Source: Streptococcus uberis
GTDB lineage: Bacteria > Bacillota > Bacilli > Lactobacillales > Streptococcaceae
Length of the DNA stretch: 64,000 bases
Direction of reading: 5' to 3'
NCBI RefSeq assembly: GCF_900475595.1
Contig: NZ_LS483397.1
Coordinates: forward strand, 157,001 to 221,000
Shown here: positions 23,788-31,825 of the stretch, piece by piece
Layout: each line of letters begins with the position of its first letter
How positions within the stretch are numbered: position 1 is the first letter of the stretch
Translations under genes and position numbers: made by a program
Notes under the pieces: generated by a model
The model's database searches: none
What the model saw: the letters and a program-made list of their open reading frames with translations, nothing else
What the model was told of the DNA's origin: nothing

Positions 23788-24096
23788 ATGGCAGGAAAGA
23801 TTAATATTTTATTTGTTTGTGGAGCTGGACTTGGATCAAGTTTTGCTGCCCAAATGGCGGCAGAAGACGTGTTAAACAAATATCAAATTGATGCAAGGTT
23901 AGACCATGTTGATATCTCCACAGCAGCTTCTGTAGGACCAGATATTATTATTACGGCACAAAATTTTGAAAAACAATTTGCTAAATTTTCAATTGATGAG
24001 TCAAAAACATCTTTAGTGTTTTTAAAAAATATTGTTTCAAGTAAAGAAATTGAAGAAAAATTAATTCCAGTTCTAAAATCGCGTAACTTTATTTAA
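23788..24096 (+). CDS. PTS EIIB component, ascorbate (SgaB/UlaB) type
   Basis: 102 residues, ATG directly after the regulator stop with GAGGAGG ahead. N-terminal phosphocysteine loop LFVCGAGLGSSF (Cys11) is the Lactose/IIB-like signature of the L-ascorbate family. It receives phosphate from EIIA and passes it to the sugar bound by the EIIC encoded next. Confidence 0.88.
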   Translation: MAGKINILFVCGAGLGSSFAAQMAAEDVLNKYQIDARLDHVDISTAASVGPDIIITAQNFEKQFAKFSIDESKTSLVFLKNIVSSKEIEEKLIPVLKSRNFI

Positions 24097-24111
24097 TGGA
24101 GGTTATTTATC

Positions 24112-25395
24112 ATGGGTGTAGTAAATTTTATTATTAATAATATTCTTACTCAAGCATCAATTACAATTGCATTAATCGCAATGTTAGGATTGATTTTACA
24201 AAAGAAGTCAGTAGGTCAAATAATTTCAGGTACTCTTAAAACTTTGCTAGGATTTCAAGTACTAAGTGCAGGATCGGGGATTATTGTTGGAAGTTTATTG
24301 TATTTTGGTGAAATCTTTAAAAAGGGATTTCATACTCAAGGTATCGTACCTTCTATTGAAGCTATTAATGGTCAAGCGATGAATGAACTTGGTCTGGGAA
24401 GTAGTATTGCACTAACTTTTTTAGCGATATTTATTTGTAATATTATTATTGCTCGTTTTACAAAGTGGAAATACATTTTCTTAACTGGTCAGGCATTACT
24501 TTGGATGGCCACTATGACAACTGTCTTTGGTTATTTTGCAGGTTTAAGAGGAATTTCACTTATTATTGTTGGAGGAATTGTAGGTGGTATCTTTACGGTT
24601 GCAATGCCAGCAATTGCCCAGCCGATTATTCGTCAAGTAACAGGTAGTAATGACATTGCGCTAGGACATTTCTGTACTATTGGTTATTTATTTGAAGCTG
24701 GGGTTGCAAAAATTTTTGGAGAACGAGGAGAAAACAAAAAATCTATTGAAGATATTGAAATGCCACAAGCATTTGAATTTTTACAAGATACATACCTCTC
24801 AGTAATGGTGGTTATGGTTCCACTGTACATAATTACTGCAATTTTTGCTGGTCCTCATGCTGTTGATACTGGTTCTCAAAATTATATTATGTATAGTTTC
24901 TTGCAATCTATTCAATTTGTTGTAGGTGTATACGTCTTATTATCAGGAGTTAGACTTCTATTAGGTGAAATTGTACCAGCCTTTCGAGGAATTGCTATGA
25001 AGTTAGTTCCTGATGCCATACCTGCTTTAGATTGTCCTGTATTCTTTCCGTATTCTCCTAATGCGGTAATATTAGGTTTTATTACAACTACAATAGGAAC
25101 AGTTTTAGCAATGTTTCTTTTGCCAACAGTTGGCTTAGCAATGATTTTGCCTGGTATGCTAACAAACTTCTTTGCGGGAGGAACAGCAGGTATTTTTGGT
25201 AATGCGGTTGGAGGTAGAAGAGGAGCAATTATAGGTGGTATAGCGCATGGGTTCTTTATAACACTTTTACCGGCATTGCTAGTTACAGCATTTAATAAAC
25301 TAGGATTTGTTAATGCAACAGCAACAGATGTGGACACTGTGACTGCAGCTCTACTTTATTATTGGATTTTAAATCCTATATTTAAAATGTTTTAA
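24112..25395 (+). CDS. PTS EIIC transporter, SgaT/UlaA family
   Basis: 427 residues, about eleven hydrophobic segments. SgaT/UlaA features: LTQASITIALIAMLGLILQK, KTLLGFQVLSAGSGIIVGSL and LDCPVFFPYSPNAVILGF. GGAGG site, 15 bases after the EIIB stop. Members carry ascorbate or other sugars and sugar acids; the neighbouring aldolase and kinase, rather than ulaD/E/F homologues, argue against ascorbate itself. Confidence 0.88.
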   Translation: MGVVNFIINNILTQASITIALIAMLGLILQKKSVGQIISGTLKTLLGFQVLSAGSGIIVGSLLYFGEIFKKGFHTQGIVPSIEAINGQAMNELGLGSSIALTFLAIFICNIIIARFTKWKYIFLTGQALLWMATMTTVFGYFAGLRGISLIIVGGIVGGIFTVAMPAIAQPIIRQVTGSNDIALGHFCTIGYLFEAGVAKIFGERGENKKSIEDIEMPQAFEFLQDTYLSVMVVMVPLYIITAIFAGPHAVDTGSQNYIMYSFLQSIQFVVGVYVLLSGVRLLLGEIVPAFRGIAMKLVPDAIPALDCPVFFPYSPNAVILGFITTTIGTVLAMFLLPTVGLAMILPGMLTNFFAGGTAGIFGNAVGGRRGAIIGGIAHGFFITLLPALLVTAFNKLGFVNATATDVDTVTAALLYYWILNPIFKMF

Positions 25396-25428
25396 TTTGT
25401 CATTACAACGCTGGTAAAGGAGGTCATG

Positions 25429-25824
25429 ATGTTTAATTTTTTCAAAAAAAATCAAGATGAAAAAGCAGTCGGAGCTGTTGAAAATGTAAATACTCTAACT
25501 CAAGATGAAAAAGAATTACTTGAAAAAGAATTACGACTATTACTGGAAGAAAAAGAAAAACATCTAGAGGATGCTAGATATTTTGAACAGCTGGGAATGT
25601 TATATGCTAAGTTATCAAAAATGGATCAATCAATCAAAATGTTAGAAAAAAGCTTATCTTTGGAAATATCGATTGGAGAAGGCTATAAGCAACTAATGGC
25701 TTATTACAATCAAAAAAGGAAAGAAGCTGCCATTGATAAAGACGATGAACTCATTGAATATTATATGAATAAACTGGATGAAATGAGGAATATTGCTAAG
25801 AAAGGGACTTTAACTTCAAAATAG
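25429..25824 (+). CDS. TPR-like helical protein in the PTS operon
   Basis: 131 residues from ATG 25429 (AGGAGG with 5-base spacing; ATG 25426 is too close). No signal peptide or membrane segment. Residues about 20-60 are strongly acidic and helical (DEKELLEKELRLLLEEKEKH); residues 55-110 resemble two TPR helices (YFEQLGMLYAKLSKMDQSIK then MLEKSLSLE). I cannot assign a function; it could be a scaffold or regulator for this sugar pathway. Confidence 0.65.
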   Translation: MFNFFKKNQDEKAVGAVENVNTLTQDEKELLEKELRLLLEEKEKHLEDARYFEQLGMLYAKLSKMDQSIKMLEKSLSLEISIGEGYKQLMAYYNQKRKEAAIDKDDELIEYYMNKLDEMRNIAKKGTLTSK

Positions 25825-25837
25825 AGGGGTGATGAAA

Positions 25838-26689
25838 ATGTATAGAACATTAAAAGAAGTAACTGATTATGCTGAAAAATTAAATATGACTATTGGTGCA
25901 TTTAATATGCATAATTTAGAAATGTTACCTGAAATGATTAGAGCTGCAAAAGAAATGGGTGTTCCAATTATTATACAAACGAGTATAGATACTGCAAAAT
26001 ATATTGGCTATGACGTTGTTGTTGCGGTATGTAAGCAAATGGCAGAGAATAATATGGTAGATGTCGTATTACATTTAGATCATGCTCGTGATTTTGAGGC
26101 AATAAAAGATGCTATAGAAGCGGGCTATTCAAGTATTATGTTTGATGGATCTAATTTACCATTTAAAGAAAACATTGCAAAAACAAAAGCGGTAGTTGAA
26201 TATGCTCATCAAAGAGGAGTATCTGTCGAAGGGGAGCTTGGGACAATAGGAGGTACAGAAGAAGGGATATCTGTATCTGAAAGTGATAAAGAATATACTC
26301 GACCTGAAGACGCTGTAACTTTTATAAAGGAAACAGGGGTAGATGCTCTTGCAGTAGGAATAGGAACAAATCATGGCCAATTTAAATCTAAAACAAATGT
26401 TAATATTCCATTGTTAAAAGAAATATATAAAGTTGTCGATAGACCATTAGTAATTCATGGAGGTACAGGAGTTAAGGAGGAAGATTATCCAGAACTGATT
26501 AATAATGGAATTAGAAAGTTTAATGTTGGTACTGAATTATTAGTAAATTGGACTCAGAAAGCAAAAGAATGTTTTGAAGAGACTGAACTAAATAAATCAT
26601 TACGGTATAATATTATTCCATGTAATTTAGCAGTGAAAGAAATTGTAAAGCATAAAATTGGTTTATTCATGAATATAAATAATCAATAG
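25838..26689 (+). CDS. class II ketose-bisphosphate aldolase (FbaA/GatY/KbaY family)
   Basis: 283 residues from ATG 25838 (GAGGGG with 8-base spacing). Zinc and substrate motifs: FNMHNLEML, VLHLDHARDFEAIKDAI (metal histidine), SIMFDGSNLPF, VEGELGTIGGTEEG, VGIGTNHGQF, PLVIHGGTGV and FNVGTELLV. It cleaves a ketose 1,6- or similar bisphosphate to DHAP and an aldehyde. With PTS uptake upstream and a kinase downstream it fits a route like tagatose-6-P degradation; the actual sugar is unknown. Confidence 0.88.
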   Translation: MYRTLKEVTDYAEKLNMTIGAFNMHNLEMLPEMIRAAKEMGVPIIIQTSIDTAKYIGYDVVVAVCKQMAENNMVDVVLHLDHARDFEAIKDAIEAGYSSIMFDGSNLPFKENIAKTKAVVEYAHQRGVSVEGELGTIGGTEEGISVSESDKEYTRPEDAVTFIKETGVDALAVGIGTNHGQFKSKTNVNIPLLKEIYKVVDRPLVIHGGTGVKEEDYPELINNGIRKFNVGTELLVNWTQKAKECFEETELNKSLRYNIIPCNLAVKEIVKHKIGLFMNINNQ

Positions 26690-26705
26690 GAATGGAATTT
26701 AGATT

Positions 26706-27314
26706 ATGAAAAAGTATCTAATTTTAATTGCGGGGCCCCCGGCTACTGGGAAATCTTATTTGGTTGACTTAATAGAAGAAGTTTATCCAAAACTTTATAA
26801 AGTAACCCCAGATGAATTTAAAGAAGATATTTATGACAGCCAAGGTTTCAATAGTTTAAAGGAAAAAGAGCAGATTGAAAAAATTGTTTGGGAATCCTAT
26901 TATTCTGCTTTGAATGCATATATGGCTATTGGAAAAAAAGTTATTTTAAGTGAATATCCATTTTCAGATAAACAAAGAGATAAATTGAATAATTTATGTT
27001 TACAATTTGATTATCGTCCAATTACTATCAGGCTAATTGCAGAATTCAGTATTCTTTGGAATCGTAGATATCTTCGTGACAGGGAAAAAGATAGGCATTT
27101 AGGCCATATTATGAGTCATTATCATTATGGTGATAAACTTGATGAAAGAGACTTAGCAGATAATCATATAACAGAAAAAGAATTTTATGATATTATCAAT
27201 AAGAGAAATTATAATCATTTTCAGTTGGGTGAGCTATTTGAATATGATGTGAATGACTTCTCTCGAGTAGATTATTCACCAATATTAAATTATTTATCGA
27301 ATTTAAATTTTTAA
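26706..27314 (+). CDS. P-loop kinase/ATPase at the end of the PTS operon
   Basis: 202 residues. Walker A LIAGPPATGKSYL at the N-terminus and KVILSEYPFSDKQ as a Walker-B-like strand; several arginines (RRYLRDREKDRH) suit a lid. It resembles small-molecule P-loop kinases (AAA_33/zeta-like). Position directly after the aldolase suggests it phosphorylates the PTS-imported sugar phosphate to a bisphosphate, the job done by PfkB-type kinases in tagatose pathways. This role is inference. Confidence 0.65.
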   Translation: MKKYLILIAGPPATGKSYLVDLIEEVYPKLYKVTPDEFKEDIYDSQGFNSLKEKEQIEKIVWESYYSALNAYMAIGKKVILSEYPFSDKQRDKLNNLCLQFDYRPITIRLIAEFSILWNRRYLRDREKDRHLGHIMSHYHYGDKLDERDLADNHITEKEFYDIINKRNYNHFQLGELFEYDVNDFSRVDYSPILNYLSNLNF

Positions 27315-27320
27315 ATAGTT

Positions 27321-27357
27321 AATCCCCCTATCTCAATAGAGTTAGGGGGATTTCTTT
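27321..27357. terminator. terminator between the PTS operon and the convergent deoxynucleoside kinase gene
   Basis: AATCCCCCTA and TAGGGGGATT stem around TCTCAATAGAGT, followed by TTCTTTTT; usable in both directions. Confidence 0.8.
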
Positions 27358-27999
27358 TTATAGTAAATCGAGTTCTTTGAGTTTGGTGTCAACCATTTCG
27401 AGCACGGTTTTGAGGTCGTCGGGGTTTTGGACGAAGTCCAGTTGGTTGCCGTCGATTTTCATTTTAGGGGAGACGTGGTAGTTTTCGTACCAGTCTGGGT
27501 ACTCCCCGTGGACTTGGGCGTAGTAATCTTCTAGTCCTGGGTTGTCGTCTACCTGTTCAAAGGAACGGCCACGTTTTTCGATGCGTTCTAGCATTTTGTC
27601 AAAGGAAACATCGATGTAAATCAAGAGGTCTGGGCGTTTTTTAGGCATACCTTCTAATTCTTCTAGCATGTTGCCTAAGAGTTCTTGATAGATTTCCAAT
27701 TCTGTCTTAGTCACATTGCCGTTTTTGTAGTTTAAAGTCAAAAAGAGCTCGTCTTCAAAAATGGAACGGTCTAAGATATTGTTGTCGGCCTTGTAGGCTT
27801 CCTTGATGGATTTGAAACGTTTGTTTAAAAAGAAAATTTGCAACAAAAAGGCATATTTCTTAGGGTCTTGATAATAAAGGTCAAGGACAGGGTTGTTGTC
27901 AACGGCTTCATAGAAGACCTCAGTTCCCAAATGCTCCCCAAGAGCAGCAGCAAGTGAACTTTTCCCTGCACCAATAGTTCCGGCTAGTACAATCAACAT
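27358..27999 (-). CDS. deoxynucleoside kinase (dAdo/dGuo kinase family)
   Basis: 213 residues. P-loop MLIVLAGTIGAGKSSLAAAL, substrate segment FYEAVDNNPVLDLYYQDPKKY, the DRS motif (NILDRSIFEDELF) and a lid ERIEKRGRSFEQ are those of Gram-positive dGK/dAK enzymes. It salvages deoxynucleosides to monophosphates. AAGGAGA site; it lies 18 bases after the dus stop on the same strand. Confidence 0.92.
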   Translation of the reverse strand: MLIVLAGTIGAGKSSLAAALGEHLGTEVFYEAVDNNPVLDLYYQDPKKYAFLLQIFFLNKRFKSIKEAYKADNNILDRSIFEDELFLTLNYKNGNVTKTELEIYQELLGNMLEELEGMPKKRPDLLIYIDVSFDKMLERIEKRGRSFEQVDDNPGLEDYYAQVHGEYPDWYENYHVSPKMKIDGNQLDFVQNPDDLKTVLEMVDTKLKELDLL

Positions 28000-28017
28000 G
28001 ATTCTCCTTCTATGGTA

Positions 28018-28995
28018 TTAACGAACTTGAGCAAAAATACTTTCAACCTCAGCCAAAGTCTCCGCGCGTGACACGGCACCACGAATCTTAGCTGCACCTG
28101 CCGTACCACGTAAATAATGCGGCGCTAAACCACGAAACTCACGCACAGCAATGTTTTCGCCCTTGAGGTTAATCAAACGGCGCAAGTGGTCTTCAGCAAT
28201 ATCCAGTTTTTTGTCGAAAGGAAGATCAGGCAACTCTTCACCGGTTTCGAAGAAATGGTTGATTTGGGTAAATAAATAAGGATTGTTCATGGCTGCGCGG
28301 CCGATCATGACAGCGTCAACTCCGATTTCCTCAATCATAAATTTCGCGTCCTGAACCGTACGCACATCACCATTACCGATAAATGGAATTTTCGTAATGG
28401 CCTTCGAAACACGGGCTAAGGTTTCGTGGTCACAAGTACCAGTGTACATTTACTCACGGGTACGCCCATGCATGGCAAGGGCTGACACCCCAGCCGACTC
28501 CGCAGCCAAGGCGTTCTCAACAGCCAGTGAACTATCTGCCCACCCTGTACGCATCTTAACGGTCAAGGGAATGTCTAAAACAGAAGTCACTTCCGAAACA
28601 ATGTGGTAGATTTTATCTGGGTCACGAAGCCATTTGGCCCCAGCTTCATTTTTAACCACTTTATTGACCGGGCACCCCATATTAATATCGACAATATCTG
28701 CCTTGGTGTTGGTTTGAATGAAGTCTGCCGCTCGTTTTAACCCTTCGGCATCTCCCCCAAACAACTGAATAGACATTGGGTGTTCGTTTTCATCAATGTG
28801 GAGCATGTGTAAGGTTTTTTCATTGTTGTAAAGGAGGCCTTTTTCGGAAATCATTTCCATGACCACCAGTCCAGCGCCGAACTCCTTAGCAATGGTCCGG
28901 AAGGCCGAATTGGTTACCCCGGCCATAGGGGCTAAAACAGTACGATGGGGAATCTCCACGTTCCCAATCATAAAGGAAGAATTAAGCTTTGTCAT
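28018..28995 (-). pseudogene. dus: tRNA-dihydrouridine synthase (DusB/NifR3 type), interrupted by a nonsense codon
   Basis: Two frames in the same register encode one 325-residue protein: residues 1-181 end in HGRTRE, then TAA (28452-28450), then MYTGTCDHETL. In relatives this reads GRTREQMYTG, so a single CAA-to-TAA change explains it. The first part has the FMN/active-site region (VLAPMAGVTNSAFR, DINMGCPVNKV), the second the GNGDV and MIGRAAMNNPY phosphate-binding motifs. Neither half is likely to work alone. Dus reduces uridine in tRNA D-loops and is not essential. Read-through, or a sequencing error, is the alternative. Confidence 0.88.
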
Positions 28996-29854
28996 TGATA
29001 ATCCCTTTCAAGTCGTCTTCTGAGAACTGATAACGTGTCTGACAGAACTGGCAGATGATTTCTGCACCATGGTCCTGGTCGATCATGTCTTGTAAATCCG
29101 TATTTGGTAAGCTCATGAGAGCTGACTCAAAACGGTCTTTTGAACAGTCACACTGGAAACTCAAGCTGTCTTCAGACAGGCGTTTGTAACCCTCATCCCC
29201 ATAGATAGCAGCCAAGAGGGCATCGCTTGGGTCTTCAGCAGCTAAGAGTGTCGAAATAGCAGGCATTTCTTGCAGGCGTTTTTCATAACGGGCGATTTCT
29301 TCCTCAGAAGCTCCCGGTAAGGCTTGCACCATAAAACCACCAGCCACTTTAACCTTGTCTTCCTCGTCTAAGAGAACGTTAAGGCCAACAGCAGATGGTG
29401 TCTGTTCAGATTCTGTCAAATAATAGGCAAAGTCTTCCCCAATTTCACCTGTAATTAATGGTGTTGTTGAAGTGTAGGGATTGCCGGTACCATAGTCAAT
29501 AATTGTGACAAAATGGCCATTGCCCATAAAAGGTCCAACCAAGACCTCACCGGTGGCTGTTTTTTTGATGTCGACACCTGTGTTTTGAATGTAACCTTTG
29601 ACATGTCCTTTCGTATCAGCCACGGAAATGATGTGACCAAAAGAGGAGTCCCCAATGACCTTAACCGTGATTTTGCTGTCGCCTTTTTGGTTAGCCGCCA
29701 AGATTTGATTGGCAATGAGGGTGCGGCCAAGGGCTACTGTCGAAGATGACAAGGTTTGGTGCTTTTCTTGAGCTGTCTTCACAGTCTGTGTGCTGTCAAG
29801 AACAAAGGCTCTAAAAGAGCCTGTTTCTGAGATTGATTTAATGATTTTATCCAT
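28982..29854 (-). CDS. hslO: redox-regulated chaperone Hsp33
   Basis: 290 residues from ATG 29854 ([10 protein letters not shown]); the extension to 29905 crosses the promoter and is rejected. The redox switch is present at the C-terminus: CDCSKDRF and CQFC, the four zinc-binding cysteines (CxC and CxxC). It prevents aggregation under oxidative stress. It overlaps dus by 14 bases. The extended -10 element lies only 7 bases ahead of ATG and no ribosome site is seen, so the message may be leaderless. Confidence 0.93.
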   Translation of the reverse strand: MDKIIKSISETGSFRAFVLDSTQTVKTAQEKHQTLSSSTVALGRTLIANQILAANQKGDSKITVKVIGDSSFGHIISVADTKGHVKGYIQNTGVDIKKTATGEVLVGPFMGNGHFVTIIDYGTGNPYTSTTPLITGEIGEDFAYYLTESEQTPSAVGLNVLLDEEDKVKVAGGFMVQALPGASEEEIARYEKRLQEMPAISTLLAAEDPSDALLAAIYGDEGYKRLSEDSLSFQCDCSKDRFESALMSLPNTDLQDMIDQDHGAEIICQFCQTRYQFSEDDLKGIINDKA

Positions 29855-29861
29855 ACCAAAT

Positions 29862-29870
29862 ATTATAGCA
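29862..29870 (-). promoter_or_regulatory. extended -10 element of hslO, implying leaderless mRNA
   Basis: On the minus strand TGCTATAAT is followed by ATTTGGT and then the hslO ATG. With a start 6-8 bases after the -10, transcription begins at or one base before the ATG. Confidence 0.55.
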
Positions 29871-29994
29871 TAAAGACTAGCCTCTGACCCAAGAGATGCC
29901 CTCAATTTTTTATGAAATGGTTTTCTTATCCGACCGCCAATGGTAGGAAAAAACTTAAGGTAAAGGGTTATTTAGTCACTGGCAAGGCTTTGGT

Positions 29995-31494
29995 TTATTC
30001 TTCCTTCGGTTCTTCTAAGAAATGCTTCTGAATTTTTTTCTTGAGGAACTTGTTCAGTTTTTCCAAGGCGATGCTTGGCACTAGCTGGCTAAAGTAGATG
30101 ATGTCGACACCATCTACCACTTCTAAGGTCTGATCGGTCAGCACCACATCGTACTCCTCTTTGATCTTGTGCATATCAATCTGGTGATGCTCATGAATAG
30201 CAATGTCAAAGTACTGACCGGCATAAGCAATTAAAAACTGACCGGAATTGCAGGTTCCCTTTTCCACCACCAAGACCTTTTGCTTATCAATAGCACGGCT
30301 AATGTGGAAGAAAAGATTGTCCCAATTGACCAATAAAATGTAAAGTAAGTGGTTCTGCCTTTCTTTGGCTAGCTCCACGCCCTTGGCTTTAAAAGGGGAT
30401 GACAAAGCCTCCTGAAAGGCCTCTAAAAGCTTAGGATAACTGTCCTTAAAGTAGGCAATATATGGCTCTCGGTAGTCATAAACCAAAAAGTTTTCATAGA
30501 TATCATGTTCTTTTAAAATCAAGGCATTGTAAATCAAGAGACTGATTTCCGACTTATTAGCAATGACCATCCCGAAACGCTCTTCAATCCCCTCCAAAGT
30601 CTCAAGCATGTCCTCATAGGTCACCCCTTCAACTTCCTTATCCGTGTTTTGCCGATCCAATTCGGCATTTAAAATCAAGTCTTGACGAAAATAAGTCGAA
30701 AACATCTCCGACAAAGCCACCTGGTCTAAAGGTTTGCCAAAGTCACGCCAAAAGAGTTCGGAAAGATGCAGAAAAGTCGGATCCTCTTTAAGCTTTTCAT
30801 AAAGGGAATAGCTGCGCGGGTAGACTTCATTAACACGATAACCTTTGGAAAAACGGATCAGATTGACCGCGCTCATGATTTTCAAGTAGGCAAAGAGCGA
30901 ATGCGTCACTCGATGAGAGAACTTACTGGTTGTCACATCTACTAAGCTTGTCAGAGCAATCTCGTTGATACTATCTAAGAATGGCCAAGCGTAGTAGTCG
31001 TAGACTTCGGTAAAATATTTCAAATAGAGCAAGCGAACCGAGTGCTCAGGACCAACGATGCGTACCGATCGAACGTTAATCACGCAATTAAACCCCAACT
31101 GTAAATAAACATTGGTACGCTTAATCAGCCGTTTTAAAGTAGATAAGCTGGTAAAAAGAGCTTCCGCCAGTTCTTCTAAAGAGTCAAAGTCCTTATAAAA
31201 GAGAGCTTCTACCAAGCGCATCGAGGGGGTCTCGTTTAAGATGGATTGAAACAATTTTTGTGGACCAAATTCTGGTCGGTACTGAACTTCCAAATGGGGT
31301 TCCACATAAGGGAGAGCCCGAACTTCTCCAAAGGAAGCTAAATGTGCAATCTCTGTTTGCAAGGTTAAAAAGGAACAGTGCAAGTGCCGGCAAATGTGGG
31401 TATAGTCACTAGGTTCCTCACCATGGTTCAAGAGAACGGCCAGTTTGAGGCCGCGTAATTGCTGATTGGAAAAAAGGTTTTGTTTGATATACAT
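29995..31494 (-). CDS. RofA-like (RALP) virulence regulator
   Basis: 499 residues, the usual length. Two N-terminal HTH regions (about 10-60 and 85-135, with SLEELAEALFTSLSTLKRLI as a clear helix-turn-helix), then PRD-like helical domains and a C-terminal EIIB-like part with HQIDMHKIKEEYDVVLT. RofA/Nra-type stand-alone regulators control adhesin genes in the FCT region of pyogenic streptococci. Here it is divergent from the M-like surface protein gene, with a 331-bp gap between, so that gene is its probable target. Whether it activates or represses cannot be told. Confidence 0.9.
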   Translation of the reverse strand: MYIKQNLFSNQQLRGLKLAVLLNHGEEPSDYTHICRHLHCSFLTLQTEIAHLASFGEVRALPYVEPHLEVQYRPEFGPQKLFQSILNETPSMRLVEALFYKDFDSLEELAEALFTSLSTLKRLIKRTNVYLQLGFNCVINVRSVRIVGPEHSVRLLYLKYFTEVYDYYAWPFLDSINEIALTSLVDVTTSKFSHRVTHSLFAYLKIMSAVNLIRFSKGYRVNEVYPRSYSLYEKLKEDPTFLHLSELFWRDFGKPLDQVALSEMFSTYFRQDLILNAELDRQNTDKEVEGVTYEDMLETLEGIEERFGMVIANKSEISLLIYNALILKEHDIYENFLVYDYREPYIAYFKDSYPKLLEAFQEALSSPFKAKGVELAKERQNHLLYILLVNWDNLFFHISRAIDKQKVLVVEKGTCNSGQFLIAYAGQYFDIAIHEHHQIDMHKIKEEYDVVLTDQTLEVVDGVDIIYFSQLVPSIALEKLNKFLKKKIQKHFLEEPKEE

Positions 31495-31825
31495 CGGATC
31501 TCCTTAATATGGACCAAGAATCGGTCGCAATGATTATGATGTGATAAGGTGCTTCAACTTTCTACTATTATTAATACGAGAAAACCTGTCTCCTTTTGTG
31601 AGGAAACAGGAAATGATCTCAATCTAGCATTATATAGCGATAAAAACTCATTTATCATTCATTATTTTAATCAAAGATTAAAAAGTTGAGCTTTATTATC
31701 ACAATAAACTAATATATACTAATTTTGTAGTTTCGAAAAGCCCTTTTAGCGTGCCTAAAACGTTATCATTTCAGCTTTTTACAAAAACTAACAAAATGAG
31801 AAAATTCTATTATAAGGAGAAGAAA
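31495..31825. promoter_or_regulatory. divergent control region between RALP and M-like gene
   Basis: AT-rich, no gene. A hairpin at 31585-31610 (CCTGTCTCCT/AGGAAACAGG, one mismatch) is followed on the minus strand by TTTTCTC, and lies about 90 bases ahead of the RALP ATG, so it may attenuate the regulator transcript. TATACT near 31715 is a possible -10 for the M-like gene. A binding site for the regulator is expected here but I cannot point to it. Confidence 0.4.

Noticed and set aside
24912..25337. 141-residue minus-strand frame inside the EIIC gene
   Set aside because: Antisense shadow of a clear membrane transporter; low-complexity composition.
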